Below are positions 17,562 through 26,623 of a DNA stretch of 64,000 bases, piece by piece (the stretch's first letter is position 1; each line of letters opens with the position of its first letter). A program made the position numbers and the translations under genes. Under the pieces are notes generated by a model, which saw only the letters and a list, made by a program, of their open reading frames with translations, had not been told where the DNA came from and made no database searches. Where the stretch lies: the NCBI RefSeq assembly GCF_024347635.1, contig NZ_AP025511.1:744001-808000 (forward strand), read 5' to 3'. The stretch comes from Vibrio tasmaniensis (GTDB lineage: Bacteria > Pseudomonadota > Gammaproteobacteria > Enterobacterales > Vibrionaceae).

Positions 17562-17584
17562 AACCACGCTCTCAAAGCGTGGTT
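17562..17584. terminator. Terminator after ppnP
   Basis: AACCACGCT (17562-17570) pairs with AGCGTGGTT (17576-17584) around CTCAA, with A/T-rich flanks. Confidence 0.85.
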
Positions 17585-17744
17585 AAATAAGTGATAGTAA
17601 CCGGCAGTGGATAGTGTCACTTGTTTTTGCAGTCATCAAATGGATGACCAAAATTTATTGTTCGTTGCAAAATCTCTTCAATTTTCAATTTTCAATCTTT
17701 AATTCAAAGCGAAAAACGCTAAGCGCAAAGACAGCATCTGTAAA

Positions 17745-18617
17745 TCAGTAAGTCTCAAATACGCCGTTGTTGTAATCCTGAATCGTCTGTTCAATCTCTT
17801 CCATCGAATTCATGACGAACGGACCATAGTGCACAACAGGTTCGTTAATCGGTTCACCAGAAAAAATCAGTACACCTGAATCTTTTAAGCTACCCAAAGA
17901 CAGCAAGTCAGCTTTAGTGAGTAACGCAAGTTGACCTTGGTTGATGACTTTACCACTGATCTTAATACTGCCTCGGTACACGTAAGTCATGGCATTGTGA
18001 TTAACATTTGTCCCTAATGTTATTTTTTGCCCAGAATGAGATCGCCAATCCGCTACGCTTAACGGCACACCTGTTTGTTGCAGTGGGCCTTGCGTTCGTA
18101 AAGCCTCTGAATCATCGTTAGTTTGGTTATGCAGTTCAAACCCACCGGCTATCACTCTCAACAAACCACTTTGTTCACTTTGGTGTTCTGCAATGCTTTC
18201 ATTTTGGAAGTCGTGATATTGCGCTGGCTGCATTTTGTTTGACGCAGGTTGGTTTATCCAAATTTGAAAACCATGCAGTGCGCCTTCTTCCATCATTGGC
18301 ATTTCGCTGTGAATCACACCACGCCCCGCGGCCATCCACTGTGCGCCACCGCTGCGTAGCTCTCCAACATTCCCCATGTGGTCTTTGTGCTGGAAATGAC
18401 CTTGTAGCATGTAAGTGAGCGTTTCTATCCCACGGTGAGGGTGTAGAGGAAAGCCGCCAACATAATCTTTGCTTTCATCCGACTTAAGTTCATCAATCAT
18501 CAAAAATGGAGAGAAACGCGTGTTATTGAAACCAGCGAGTCTTTGTATTTTTACGCCATCACCATCGGAGGTAGCGTGTGCTGCAATCACATGATCTACC
18601 GCTCTTACACTCGTCAT
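17745..18617 (-). CDS. Pirin-family protein
   Basis: The 290-residue bicupin protein matches bacterial pirins (YhhW-like). Metal-binding motif residues are visible in GGFPLHPHRGIETLTYMLQG and FQHKDHMG, and the conserved GGAQWMAAGRGVIHSEMP follows; a second cupin fills the C-terminal half. Some pirins have quercetin 2,3-dioxygenase activity in vitro; the physiological role in Vibrio is not established (a pirin of Serratia modulates pyruvate dehydrogenase). The ATG follows GAGGATTTCAAA. It is a single gene. Confidence 0.9.
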   Translation of the reverse strand: MTSVRAVDHVIAAHATSDGDGVKIQRLAGFNNTRFSPFLMIDELKSDESKDYVGGFPLHPHRGIETLTYMLQGHFQHKDHMGNVGELRSGGAQWMAAGRGVIHSEMPMMEEGALHGFQIWINQPASNKMQPAQYHDFQNESIAEHQSEQSGLLRVIAGGFELHNQTNDDSEALRTQGPLQQTGVPLSVADWRSHSGQKITLGTNVNHNAMTYVYRGSIKISGKVINQGQLALLTKADLLSLGSLKDSGVLIFSGEPINEPVVHYGPFVMNSMEEIEQTIQDYNNGVFETY

Positions 18618-18775
18618 TTTGAAATCCTCATAAACTTGAATAGCTGTAGTTTATGTAATTTGATTTAAAAAGAAGATGGCACAGTGTTGAGTGACTTATT
18701 CGAAAATTTTGAACAGGTAAGAATATGAAATTATGTCTATACTTGAATAGAGAGCAGACCGCCAAGGAGGCCGCT

Positions 18776-19057
18776 ATGGCAGTACAGCAAAAACATGGCG
18801 AAAGGCAAGGTCGGATGGGCTTTGATAACGATTTTACAACGGAGCAAGGTCAGCGTTTTACAGAGGTTGCGAATAAAGCGGTTAAGCGCCGTGTTAGAAA
18901 GCACCAGGCAGATGAGCCTTTTATACACTCGGCCAAGCAAGCCGCTTTCAAAACGGTTGCTAAATCTAAGAACGAAAACCGAAACTTAGTACGACAAGTC
19001 GTTTGGATTATTGTTATTGGCTTAGTGAGTTTATGGGCCATGTATATGGCAGGCTAG
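18776..19057 (+). CDS. Unknown small protein with C-terminal membrane helix
   Basis: I do not recognise this 93-residue protein. It is very basic and hydrophilic for ~70 residues (KAVKRRVRKHQ, FKTVAKSKNENRNLVRQ) and ends in one hydrophobic helix (VVWIIVIGLVSLWAMYMAG), a tail-anchor layout. I placed the start at 18776 because a perfect AAGGAGG site precedes it by 5 bases; an in-frame ATG at 18725 lacks one. Its stop codon overlaps the stop of the convergent diguanylate cyclase gene through a shared CTAG. Confidence 0.7.
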   Translation: MAVQQKHGERQGRMGFDNDFTTEQGQRFTEVANKAVKRRVRKHQADEPFIHSAKQAAFKTVAKSKNENRNLVRQVVWIIVIGLVSLWAMYMAG

Positions 19058-20277
19058 CGTGGGCGCGTTTTTAATAACGTAACATTGCTCCCTTCGACCT
19101 TCGCTTCAAGACAACCTTCAAGCTCAGATGATTCCGATTTTGAGAACGCTAGATTCGTCGGTAGTTCTTCTATCAAGGTTGATACGGGATTGTCGTGATA
19201 ATAAGCGTATCGGTTTTTTCCTGAATGTTTGGCAACATACATCGCTTTATCAGCACATCTCGTCAGCTCATGTAATTCTGTGGCATCTTGCGGGTACAAC
19301 GAAACCCCAACACTGAGTGTCAATTCCTTGATTCTCTCGTTTGTCTGGCAACCACTTTCGAATAGCCCACAAATCCGATCTAAAATACCGTCTAGATCTT
19401 TACGAGTTGGCACATCATAGAGCATCAAAACAAACTCATCTCCAGCAAAGCGCGCAATCGAATAATCGTATTCATGGCTTACCCTATCTCTGGTTCGGAT
19501 GTTGTTGCTTAAACGGTTCGCAAAATGCTGCAGGACACTGTCTCCGACGTCATGTCCGTAGCTATCGTTAATGCCTTTAAAGTCATCTATGTCTAAAAAC
19601 ACTAAGGCAGTCAGAGATCTATCACTATCCACTGTTGCAAGCTTTTCTGTTGCCCAGCGTTCAAAACTCCAACGGTTTGCCAAGCCCGTTAGCTGATCTC
19701 TATAGGCCAGATCTTCAATCCCTTCTTTGTATAGACGTTGAATATAGCTGACGGCTTTTGTGTAGTAATAAGCTGATGTGTGACATACCAAGCTCATTGT
19801 AAACAAGCTAAGAATAAACCGGTGTGAGCTGCTAAAAGGTAAAGAAAAGCTGCTAGGTATGGCTGTAATTAAGGTGCTGATAAATACACAAAATGAGGTG
19901 CTGAATATAATGCCAATTCTGAAATCGTTTATGAAAATGACGGCAGCCAGAATCGGGTAGAGCCAAAGTGTCCGCTCCGGAATGGCGTGACTGTACAAGA
20001 ATAGAATGACCCCTTGAACTAGCAGAACACCGCTCAGAATCAATTCGGAATATTCAGGGGTAATGACTTTTTTTGCGTAATATGCATTGGAGATAGCGAT
20101 AAGTGCAAAACACAATTCGAAAATTGACAGCGTGTAATGCTGACCTTGGAAGTAAGCCCAAGTGTAGAATGTGAATAACGCAGCGGCAGCCAGTGAAAAG
20201 GAGTGGACAATTTTTTGCTTGCGAGTGGATCGTATGTCCGCCATTTCTTCTAGGTGTCTGCCGACGAGCCTTTTCAT
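19054..20277 (-). CDS. Membrane-bound diguanylate cyclase (GGDEF domain)
   Basis: The 407-residue protein has about six N-terminal hydrophobic helices (residues ~25-185), like MASE-type sensor regions. A GGDEF domain (~195-360) makes cyclic di-GMP from two GTP. The signature is RFAGDEFVLML, an AGDEF variant that usually remains active, preceded by DQLTGLANRWSFE and FLDIDDFKGINDSYGHDVGD. No RxxD product-inhibition site is obvious. An alternative start at 20244 (MADIRST) has a somewhat better GAAG spacer. Monocistronic; the signal sensed is unknown. Confidence 0.9.
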   Translation of the reverse strand: MKRLVGRHLEEMADIRSTRKQKIVHSFSLAAAALFTFYTWAYFQGQHYTLSIFELCFALIAISNAYYAKKVITPEYSELILSGVLLVQGVILFLYSHAIPERTLWLYPILAAVIFINDFRIGIIFSTSFCVFISTLITAIPSSFSLPFSSSHRFILSLFTMSLVCHTSAYYYTKAVSYIQRLYKEGIEDLAYRDQLTGLANRWSFERWATEKLATVDSDRSLTALVFLDIDDFKGINDSYGHDVGDSVLQHFANRLSNNIRTRDRVSHEYDYSIARFAGDEFVLMLYDVPTRKDLDGILDRICGLFESGCQTNERIKELTLSVGVSLYPQDATELHELTRCADKAMYVAKHSGKNRYAYYHDNPVSTLIEELPTNLAFSKSESSELEGCLEAKVEGSNVTLLKTRPR

Positions 20278-20577
20278 GTGATTTGTGCCAAAGATTTCGA
20301 TAATTGGTGTTAATAGTAGATTAAATAAAAGTGATAGCAGAGTGTTAGTGATCTTTTTAGTGTGACTACTATCAAGGTTTCATATTTAAATAATAAGTGG
20401 TTCACAATAAATAGTGATGTGCGTCACTAACGGTGCAGGGATGTCCGTGAGTGAGACAATTAAAGTTATAGTTGCCAGAATTGAGTTGGCTATTATCTAC
20501 TTGCTTTCCAAAGTGTTACTCAACATAGTCTGTGGGTAGCTAATGTTTATAGATACCTAAATTAGGAGAGGCTCATA
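20278..20577. other. Divergent spacer, diguanylate cyclase / DUF1840
   Basis: The 300-bp AT-rich promoter region holds one small inverted repeat, TAGTGA-N6-TCACTA, at 20412-20429. No named operator is recognised. Confidence 0.4.
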
Positions 20578-20916
20578 ATGTTAATTACCTTTAGTTGCAA
20601 AGCTCATGCTAGCGTCACGATGTTTGGTGAAGTCGGTCTTCAGTTCATTAAGATGCTCGGACATAGTGGCACTATCCCAGGAGCAATTGATGCATCAGAG
20701 GTTTCTCAAGCGTTAAGCAATTTGCGTGCTGCGATCGCCGCTGAGCAGAGCAAGCTGGTAGAGCAAGAAAATGCCGATGATGACAGTGAAGAAGCAGTTG
20801 TTGAAGCGCCTGTTAATATCGGTAGCCGAGCTTTCCCGTTAGTTGAACTATTGAAAGCGGCCATTAAAGACGAATGCGAAGTGATGTGGGAAGACGGTAG
20901 CGGTAAGCGATTGTAA
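20578..20916 (+). CDS. DUF1840-family protein
   Basis: The 112-residue cytoplasmic protein begins MLITFSCKAHASVTMFGEVGLQFIKMLG and ends with FPLVELLKAAIKDECEVMWE, the two conserved blocks of DUF1840, joined by an acidic linker (EQENADDDSEEAVVEA). Function is unknown. An AGGAGAGGCTCATA ribosome site precedes the ATG. Confidence 0.85.
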   Translation: MLITFSCKAHASVTMFGEVGLQFIKMLGHSGTIPGAIDASEVSQALSNLRAAIAAEQSKLVEQENADDDSEEAVVEAPVNIGSRAFPLVELLKAAIKDECEVMWEDGSGKRL

Positions 20917-21029
20917 GAGTATTCGAGCTCTTCGAATCAGAAAACAAACGTTTTCATAGGTTGACTAATAAATGCAAACTGAAACAATACACTGCATTTA
21001 TAGAAGTGTGTTGATCTAAAGGAAATTTG

Positions 21030-23945
21030 ATGAGTTCTTATTCTCACGTTCGCAGTTACGCCAGTTTATTCAGTGTCTTATCGTTGGTGGTTGCGTCAGC
21101 TCCGAGTGCCGCTGATATATCAACAACGCCCGTCATTGGTGGCGTTTTTAGCTCCAGTGAAGTGTTGAAAAATCAGGTGCTTTCAAGCCTAAGTTATTCT
21201 GCCAAACTCACTCGTGATGCAGCTCTTTTCACGATTGGTGGCGTTACATTAGATGCGTATATTCTCGCTCTCCCTTTAGATGTCAAAACAAAAGCCAGAG
21301 TCGTTGCTCAGTTATCTAACCCGACGTACTCAATTCCTCTGGGTTATTTTCTCTATAGTTATTACGACCGCTATTCAGGCTTGGACAGTGAAGATGTGTT
21401 CAAATCTTACTTGTCGACGGTTTATGATAAGCAGGCGCTAAAGGGCTTTGAACATAGCCTCTATCATGTTGGAGATAAGCCAACCTCAGAGCATCACGAG
21501 CCAGATACCTCGACTGAAGCAACGGGACATCATGAAGGTATTCGTATCGATGAGCAGTTCATTGCTAACATGGTGGTTATCTACGATGCGTTATTCGAAA
21601 TTGGTGTTTGGCAGGATATGGACACGCTCCCTGCGAATTACACATACTTAACCAATAGCCCTGAAGATCTAGCGATCATCGCTCAGATTCAACCGATCAT
21701 TGTTGATTTGATCGGTAAAGCGGCATTGGGAATGGATGACGGCGACATGAAGTCTGCAATGTTGGCGATTGCAGAAGATGGTAAACCAGAAAACGCTGAT
21801 AAGCCGAATAACAAAGCACAAGCTCTTACCATCACGCTTATTGATTTTGTGCGCTTAAACTTGCTGAAAGCCTACCGACAGTTTGTGTTTAAAGAAGAAC
21901 GTGCAGAAGCGCTCGATGATTGGATGCAACAAGCGTTCAGTGACCAGCCTGATGCGCTAATACAATTCTTAGAATCCCAACAGCACAAACGTTTTGCGGT
22001 CCAAGTGACCGTCGATGGTTTACAGCAAGGATTGATCGAAGGTTTGGTAGATGAGAATGCGCCTTTCATCTCAGTGGCTTACCAAAATCATAAAAAACGA
22101 GCGCAGTACAAACCTCAGTTAGAAACGGTGATTGAGCCTGAGCACCAACAGCAGGTTCGGTTCATGGAAGTTCTATCAGAACAAACCTACCGTGATCCGA
22201 ATTACCTTCCGTTCTTCAAAAATCTCTATCAAGAGCATCGAGACAATATTAGCCGAGTGGGTATCTCGTCAACTCCCACAATCAGCGTACGTAACCTACC
22301 TATCATTAAAACGGGCGCAAAAGTGTCTGGTAACGGTGGTACGGGCATCCCTAATTTCCACTTTGTCGACCGAGAGATCGACCGAGCGTATTACTTCTTT
22401 GGTAATGATGCCCTGCAGTTAGATGTGTTGATGGCAGACAACAAGGTTCAAACCATGTTTGACCGCCTTGATTACCTTAAAACGCTGAACTGCAACGCTC
22501 AATATGATTGGAATGCTCACACCACTTACGATGGGTTAGTAAACCTAGGTTTGGGTGAGTCACTGCGTGATTATGGTGAGAAACGTTGCGTGAAAGAGCT
22601 TCAAGAACGTTCAGAAGTCGAAGTGGTTTTGCAAGAAAAGCGTCAAGCCTTGATTGAAGATATTGAAGCGTATCAGTCTATATCTGGCTTTGATTTTTTC
22701 ACTAAGTTTTCAAAGAGAGCTCTGGTTAAACAGTCTATCACTCAGTTTGCCGAGTTAGATGGAAAAGGGATGCCAGACTACACCTTGGTTTATAACCCAT
22801 GGCCGGATCACTTCGCACACTTTACCGGCCCTTTTAGTGACGAAATTCTGATGCCGACTGGAGAGCTCAATCGACTGGACTATTGGATTCGCCAGATTGA
22901 AGCGACCTATCGCAGTGCCGGCGTTTACGATAAAACGCTGTGGGGCATGGCAGGGGATCATGGTTTAACGCCGGTGTTCTACGCGCTCAATCCCGAAAAG
23001 CAGGTATTTGAAGGCTTACAAGCAGAGCTAGCGTATCCAGTTATGGTTAAGAAGATATCTTCAGACGAGGGTGAAGGGCCTAAAATTACCAATGCTCTAA
23101 GTTACCCAAGCTCGAAAGAATTGGATGTAGTGGTCGCCTCGACTGCTGGTGGTAACTTCATGATGGACTTCTTTAATTCGACGCAAGGGTGGCAGGTTCA
23201 ACCGGTTTACCAAGAACTCACGCAGTGGTCTCCGATTGCAGCGCCAGATGGTCAGAACATAGACGTCATTAATCAGATAGCGCAGCGCTTGCCTGAAAGT
23301 CTTGATTATATGGTCGTAAGAGAAAGCGAATGTGATCAACAACGCTGCGCTGTTCGTGTGATTGGCAACCGTGATTTAAAACGGGTCGATGAATTGATCA
23401 CACGTGAAGGTGACAAGCTTTTCTATGAGTCATTGGAAGACAACCGAGCGCCGATTTTGCTCAATACGCAAAGGTTAAATCCATACCTAGCATCACCAAG
23501 CGAAGCCGACTTTGCACAGTATTCTCAATTGGTCGAAAAATGTATTAACCGAGCGGTTAAGGCGGATGTGACAACGTGGTGTAGCAGTGCTGAGTGGACT
23601 TCATTGACGCAACCAACACCTCGACCAGATTCAGTGAATCAACTGGCTAATATCTACCTTGAAGATAGGGCTGGCACGGTTAACTTGTTCCCTAAAGCGG
23701 GAATTGGCTACAACACCAAGGTACCGGGGCGTCATGCTGGTGAGGATTACTTAGAGAAAGATGCTTTCATCGGATTCTGGGGAGTGCCAATTGGCGATAA
23801 CTCTCAGAAATTGAAAATCGAAGCTAATGGATCTTTAGCGCCAACGCTGTTTGAGTATTTGACCGGAGAACCTGTGGTCGAAGGTGAGAACGGTTGGGGT
23901 TTTCCGTCGTTGATTGAGAAATTAGATATTTCAAGCGCGCGCTAA
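21030..23945 (+). CDS. Large exported alkaline-phosphatase-superfamily protein (phosphodiesterase type)
   Basis: This 971-residue protein has a signal peptide (~1-29, ending SAPSAAD) and a phosphodiesterase/nucleotide pyrophosphatase-type core with unusually long insertions. Candidate metal and nucleophile sites are GNGGTGIPNFHFVD (Thr, ~residue 437), NPWPDHFAHFTGPFSD (Asp/His), GMAGDHGLTPVF (Asp-His), and PGRHAGEDYLEKD near the C-terminus. About 400 residues before the nucleophile do not resemble anything I know. The substrate is unknown, possibly extracellular phosphate esters. The ATG at 21030 follows AAAGGAAATTTG. The gene appears monocistronic. Confidence 0.78.
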   Translation: MSSYSHVRSYASLFSVLSLVVASAPSAADISTTPVIGGVFSSSEVLKNQVLSSLSYSAKLTRDAALFTIGGVTLDAYILALPLDVKTKARVVAQLSNPTYSIPLGYFLYSYYDRYSGLDSEDVFKSYLSTVYDKQALKGFEHSLYHVGDKPTSEHHEPDTSTEATGHHEGIRIDEQFIANMVVIYDALFEIGVWQDMDTLPANYTYLTNSPEDLAIIAQIQPIIVDLIGKAALGMDDGDMKSAMLAIAEDGKPENADKPNNKAQALTITLIDFVRLNLLKAYRQFVFKEERAEALDDWMQQAFSDQPDALIQFLESQQHKRFAVQVTVDGLQQGLIEGLVDENAPFISVAYQNHKKRAQYKPQLETVIEPEHQQQVRFMEVLSEQTYRDPNYLPFFKNLYQEHRDNISRVGISSTPTISVRNLPIIKTGAKVSGNGGTGIPNFHFVDREIDRAYYFFGNDALQLDVLMADNKVQTMFDRLDYLKTLNCNAQYDWNAHTTYDGLVNLGLGESLRDYGEKRCVKELQERSEVEVVLQEKRQALIEDIEAYQSISGFDFFTKFSKRALVKQSITQFAELDGKGMPDYTLVYNPWPDHFAHFTGPFSDEILMPTGELNRLDYWIRQIEATYRSAGVYDKTLWGMAGDHGLTPVFYALNPEKQVFEGLQAELAYPVMVKKISSDEGEGPKITNALSYPSSKELDVVVASTAGGNFMMDFFNSTQGWQVQPVYQELTQWSPIAAPDGQNIDVINQIAQRLPESLDYMVVRESECDQQRCAVRVIGNRDLKRVDELITREGDKLFYESLEDNRAPILLNTQRLNPYLASPSEADFAQYSQLVEKCINRAVKADVTTWCSSAEWTSLTQPTPRPDSVNQLANIYLEDRAGTVNLFPKAGIGYNTKVPGRHAGEDYLEKDAFIGFWGVPIGDNSQKLKIEANGSLAPTLFEYLTGEPVVEGENGWGFPSLIEKLDISSAR

Positions 23946-23961
23946 AGTAAACGCTCTCTAT

Positions 23962-24498
23962 CTACTCGCTATCTGTATTTTCTCTATGGTTAGCGAGGCT
24001 GAGAGCCAATCCCATAAAATCATCATCTTCTTCATCAACAACTCGGTAGCCAAGTGACTGATAAAAGCGAATGGCGCGAGTGTTACTTCTAAAGCTCGAT
24101 AGAGTGACTTGGCTTAGTTGCTCTTCCATGGCTCTCTTATGTATGAGAGTCATGACTTGCTTGCCAAGTGAGCGGCCTTGATATTGAGGGAAAATGATCA
24201 GCAGATGAACATGGTATGCGTTGTCATAAGGCTTAAAACACACAAGTCCAACCCTTTGTTTTCCTAGGTATACCCAATGAAACCAAGAGGGGTAGTAATC
24301 GTTTAAAAGCCGTTGACGTTGGAAGTCGTCATCCCAACCGAAAACATCATCTACGTGTATGAATATACCTTGTTTCACACACGCAAATAGTTCTTCGAAT
24401 TCATGATTTGAAACGAGCTGGAATTGTATATTTTCTTCTTGTCTTGCCACAGTGTCCACTTCCTTATCAAACGCCTTTGAATAAGCAAACAGTAACAT
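23962..24498 (-). CDS. GNAT-family N-acetyltransferase
   Basis: The 178-residue protein has the GNAT fold that uses acetyl-CoA to acylate an unknown substrate. The acetyl-CoA loop is visible as LLIIFPQYQGRSLGKQVM (Q-x-x-G-R/x-G/A form), followed by NTRAIRFYQSLGYRVVDEEDD, a typical C-terminal beta-alpha motif. It has no close named relative I can recognise. It is convergent with the phosphatase gene, 16 bp apart. Confidence 0.88.
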   Translation of the reverse strand: MLLFAYSKAFDKEVDTVARQEENIQFQLVSNHEFEELFACVKQGIFIHVDDVFGWDDDFQRQRLLNDYYPSWFHWVYLGKQRVGLVCFKPYDNAYHVHLLIIFPQYQGRSLGKQVMTLIHKRAMEEQLSQVTLSSFRSNTRAIRFYQSLGYRVVDEEDDDFMGLALSLANHRENTDSE

Positions 24499-24542
24499 AA
24501 TTGAAGAAGCCTAATTAGCTTAGATTTGCGATGTGATGAAAC

Positions 24543-24566
24543 CAAAAAGCCATGCGTGATGCATGG
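24543..24566. terminator. Hairpin between GNAT and DUF465 genes
   Basis: AAGCCATGC pairs with GCATGGCTT, with a short GTGAT centre. On the minus strand it lies after the DUF465 gene. Confidence 0.6.
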
Positions 24567-24594
24567 CTTAGAATAAAGTCTTGGACTGATTTTT

Positions 24595-24852
24595 CTATAC
24601 GATCTTAAGTGCGTGATGGCGCGTGAGCTGTTTGTGCAGCGAGTCTTTTAGCGCCATGCGTTCAACTTTGAGATTGTGCATGCTGTCGTCATCGATAGGG
24701 CTGCCAGAGATTTCTAGCTGACGGATGTCGTAGTCGAGTTGGTGGTATTTCTGCATGTCTGCTTTGAATTTTTCGTCGTCGTGGTTGAGCTGAACAATGT
24801 CTAATTTAAGATCTGGGAAATCTAAGATAAAGGCATGGTTTTCATTGAGCAT
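24595..24852 (-). CDS. YdcH/DUF465-family small protein
   Basis: The 85-residue protein, almost wholly alpha-helical and charged, matches DUF465 (YdcH): NENHAFILDFPDLKLDIVQLNHDDEKF, then YHQLDYDIRQLE and KVERMALKDSLHKQL. It is cytoplasmic with no known function. I chose the ATG at 24852, since GAGAGGAAG lies 6 bases upstream; a GTG two codons earlier would overlap that site. Confidence 0.85.
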   Translation of the reverse strand: MLNENHAFILDFPDLKLDIVQLNHDDEKFKADMQKYHQLDYDIRQLEISGSPIDDDSMHNLKVERMALKDSLHKQLTRHHALKIV

Positions 24853-24879
24853 TGGCACTTCCTCTCTAGTCGGATTTTT

Positions 24880-25145
24880 AGGGCGTGTTGATCTTTCGAG
24901 CTTGTTTTTGCGGCGAATTGCTGGGTATTTCTACAAGGCAGAGGCTTTGATGTGTAGCTAGCCTACATGAGAGGCCGATAACGTAGTAGAAATAACCAGC
25001 AAACGCTGCCCGAAGGGTTCGGCTAAAAGCGTTTTACTCTTTGTTAAGGGAGATTTGCTTAGAATGACTAGGCTACTTCTCCCTCGCCGCGATTAAAACG
25101 CTTTTATCTCGAACAAAATCCAACCGCGGAAGGTCAACACGCCCT
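24880..25145. repeat. 266-bp structured palindromic repeat element
   Basis: Terminal inverted repeats AGGGCGTGTTGATCTTT (24880-24896) and AGGTCAACACGCCCT at the right (25131-25145) bound a non-coding element. Inside are nested pairs: GCTGGGTATTTCTAC (24920-24934) against GTAGAAATAACCAGC (24986-25000), nearly perfect, and TAAAAGCGTTTTA (25024-25036) against TAAAACGCTTTTA (25094-25106), perfect. This is a dispersed element of Vibrio type. Right-end-like remnants occur at 30400-30421 and 35551-35573. Confidence 0.75.
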
Positions 25146-25210
25146 GACAGTATAGAAGTAATTTTTCGAAAGAAATGTGGTTCAAAACACAAAGCCGTAA
25201 AGCGATCAAA

Positions 25211-25255
25211 AAAGGGCTCAAACTCGAGGAATTATCTTCGAACTTGCGCCCTTTT
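25211..25255. terminator. Terminator of trhO
   Basis: AAAGGGC at 25211 pairs with GCCCTTT at the far end; a second stem of ~9 pairs (CTCGA-type) lies inside. The minus-strand T-run suits trhO, which ends 65 bp upstream in its own direction. Confidence 0.75.
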
Positions 25256-25319
25256 GTATGTATATAGCTAACTATTTGTCGTTACATGTTTAGAACTATG
25301 TGTGTTGAAAGCAGAAAGC

Positions 25320-26309
25320 TTACTTCGCTTTCTTACCAGAGCGTTGCTGCTCTTTGTGTGCTAGCTTCTCTTTCTTACGTTGATCGATAAGGTGAGCAGC
25401 ATCGCCACCTACGTGGGTTTCGCCACGAGCATTCGACAGTTGAACTTGCTTTTCACGTTCGCGGAAACGGGCTTTCTGCTCGTAGCTGTGCTTATCAACA
25501 CACTTAGGGCAGCTTACGCCTTTCTCGAAGTGCTCAGAGGCTTTGTCTTCGTCAGTGATTGGCAGACGACAAGCGTTACACACATCGTAACCGCTCTTTT
25601 CTAGCTGGTGGTTAACTGCAACACGACCGTCAAATACGTAGCAGTCGCCTTCCCACATGCTCTCTTCTTCTGGTACTTCTTCTAGGTACTTAAGAATGCC
25701 GCCTTCAAGGTGGTAAACCTCATCAAAGCCTTGCTCTTTCATGTAGGCTGTTGATTTTTCGCAACGAATACCGCCAGTACAGAACATCGCGACTTTCTTG
25801 TGTTTCTTAGGATCGAGATTTTCTTCAACGTATTGAGGGAATTCACGGAAGGTTTCTGTGTTTGGGTTTACAGCATTTTTGAATGTACCGATATCGACTT
25901 CGTAGTCGTTACGAGTATCAACCAGAATCACATCAGGATCAGAAATCAGCGCATTCCATTCGTTTGGTTTCACGTAAGTGCCGACAACGTGGCGTGGGTC
26001 GATGCCTTCAACACCCATGGTTACGATCTCTTTCTTAAGCTTAACCTTGGTGCGGTTGAATGGTTGTTCTTCGTTGAACGACTCTTTGTAAACCACATCA
26101 GCCAAACGAGAATCTTGTTTGAACCATTTAAGAAGAGCGTCGATAGATTCGCGCTTACCTGCAACGGTGCCGTTGATACCTTCACTCGCAAGTAACAAAG
26201 TACCGCGGATTTGGTTGGCTTCTAACACGTCAGTGAGTGGCTGGCGAATTTCTTGGTAATCATCAAGTGCTACGAATTTATACAGAGCACATACAACATA
26301 TTGAGACAT
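25320..26309 (-). CDS. trhO: tRNA uridine(34) hydroxylase, rhodanese-type
   Basis: The 329-residue enzyme (YceA) hydroxylates U34 of certain tRNAs to 5-hydroxyuridine using O2. It has an N-terminal acylphosphatase-like domain (1-~95, with LLASEGINGTVAGKR), a rhodanese domain (~120-215) with the catalytic-loop motif MFCTGGIRCEKS (Cys at about 177), and a C-terminal cysteine-rich region (CNACRLP and CPKC). It ends with a basic tail (KEKLAHKEQQRSGKKAK). The ATG follows AAAGGAAAAACC. It acts alone in tRNA maturation. Confidence 0.94.
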   Translation of the reverse strand: MSQYVVCALYKFVALDDYQEIRQPLTDVLEANQIRGTLLLASEGINGTVAGKRESIDALLKWFKQDSRLADVVYKESFNEEQPFNRTKVKLKKEIVTMGVEGIDPRHVVGTYVKPNEWNALISDPDVILVDTRNDYEVDIGTFKNAVNPNTETFREFPQYVEENLDPKKHKKVAMFCTGGIRCEKSTAYMKEQGFDEVYHLEGGILKYLEEVPEEESMWEGDCYVFDGRVAVNHQLEKSGYDVCNACRLPITDEDKASEHFEKGVSCPKCVDKHSYEQKARFREREKQVQLSNARGETHVGGDAAHLIDQRKKEKLAHKEQQRSGKKAK

Positions 26310-26561
26310 GGTTTTTCCTTTCTGCGAGCTGGAACGTAAATCCAGAGCGGTTGCCTTTTATGATACAGACTGAGTTTGATTCACTCAGGTTTGCCCATAT
26401 TGGCTTATTAAAATCCGCCGCAGTATAACCAAGCCAAGGAAGGACAAAAACCAACCAAAAGTAGGGCTATTTATCATTTCTGTTTGTGTGGTTTATAGAC
26501 TAAGAAATGCAATGAAACCGTTTTATCTGGTTCGAATTACGACATGTATTCCCAAACCAAA

Positions 26562-26593
26562 AAGGCCCTGCTGTAAAAATACAGCAGGGCCTT
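26562..26593. terminator. Terminator after the aminotransferase gene
   Basis: AAGGCCCTGCTGTA pairs with TACAGCAGGGCCTT around AAAA, a perfect 14-bp stem. The minus-strand run reads TTTTTGG after the stem. Confidence 0.9.
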
Positions 26594-26623
26594 GGTATCT
26601 AGTCCGTTTTACTTAATCGGCGA

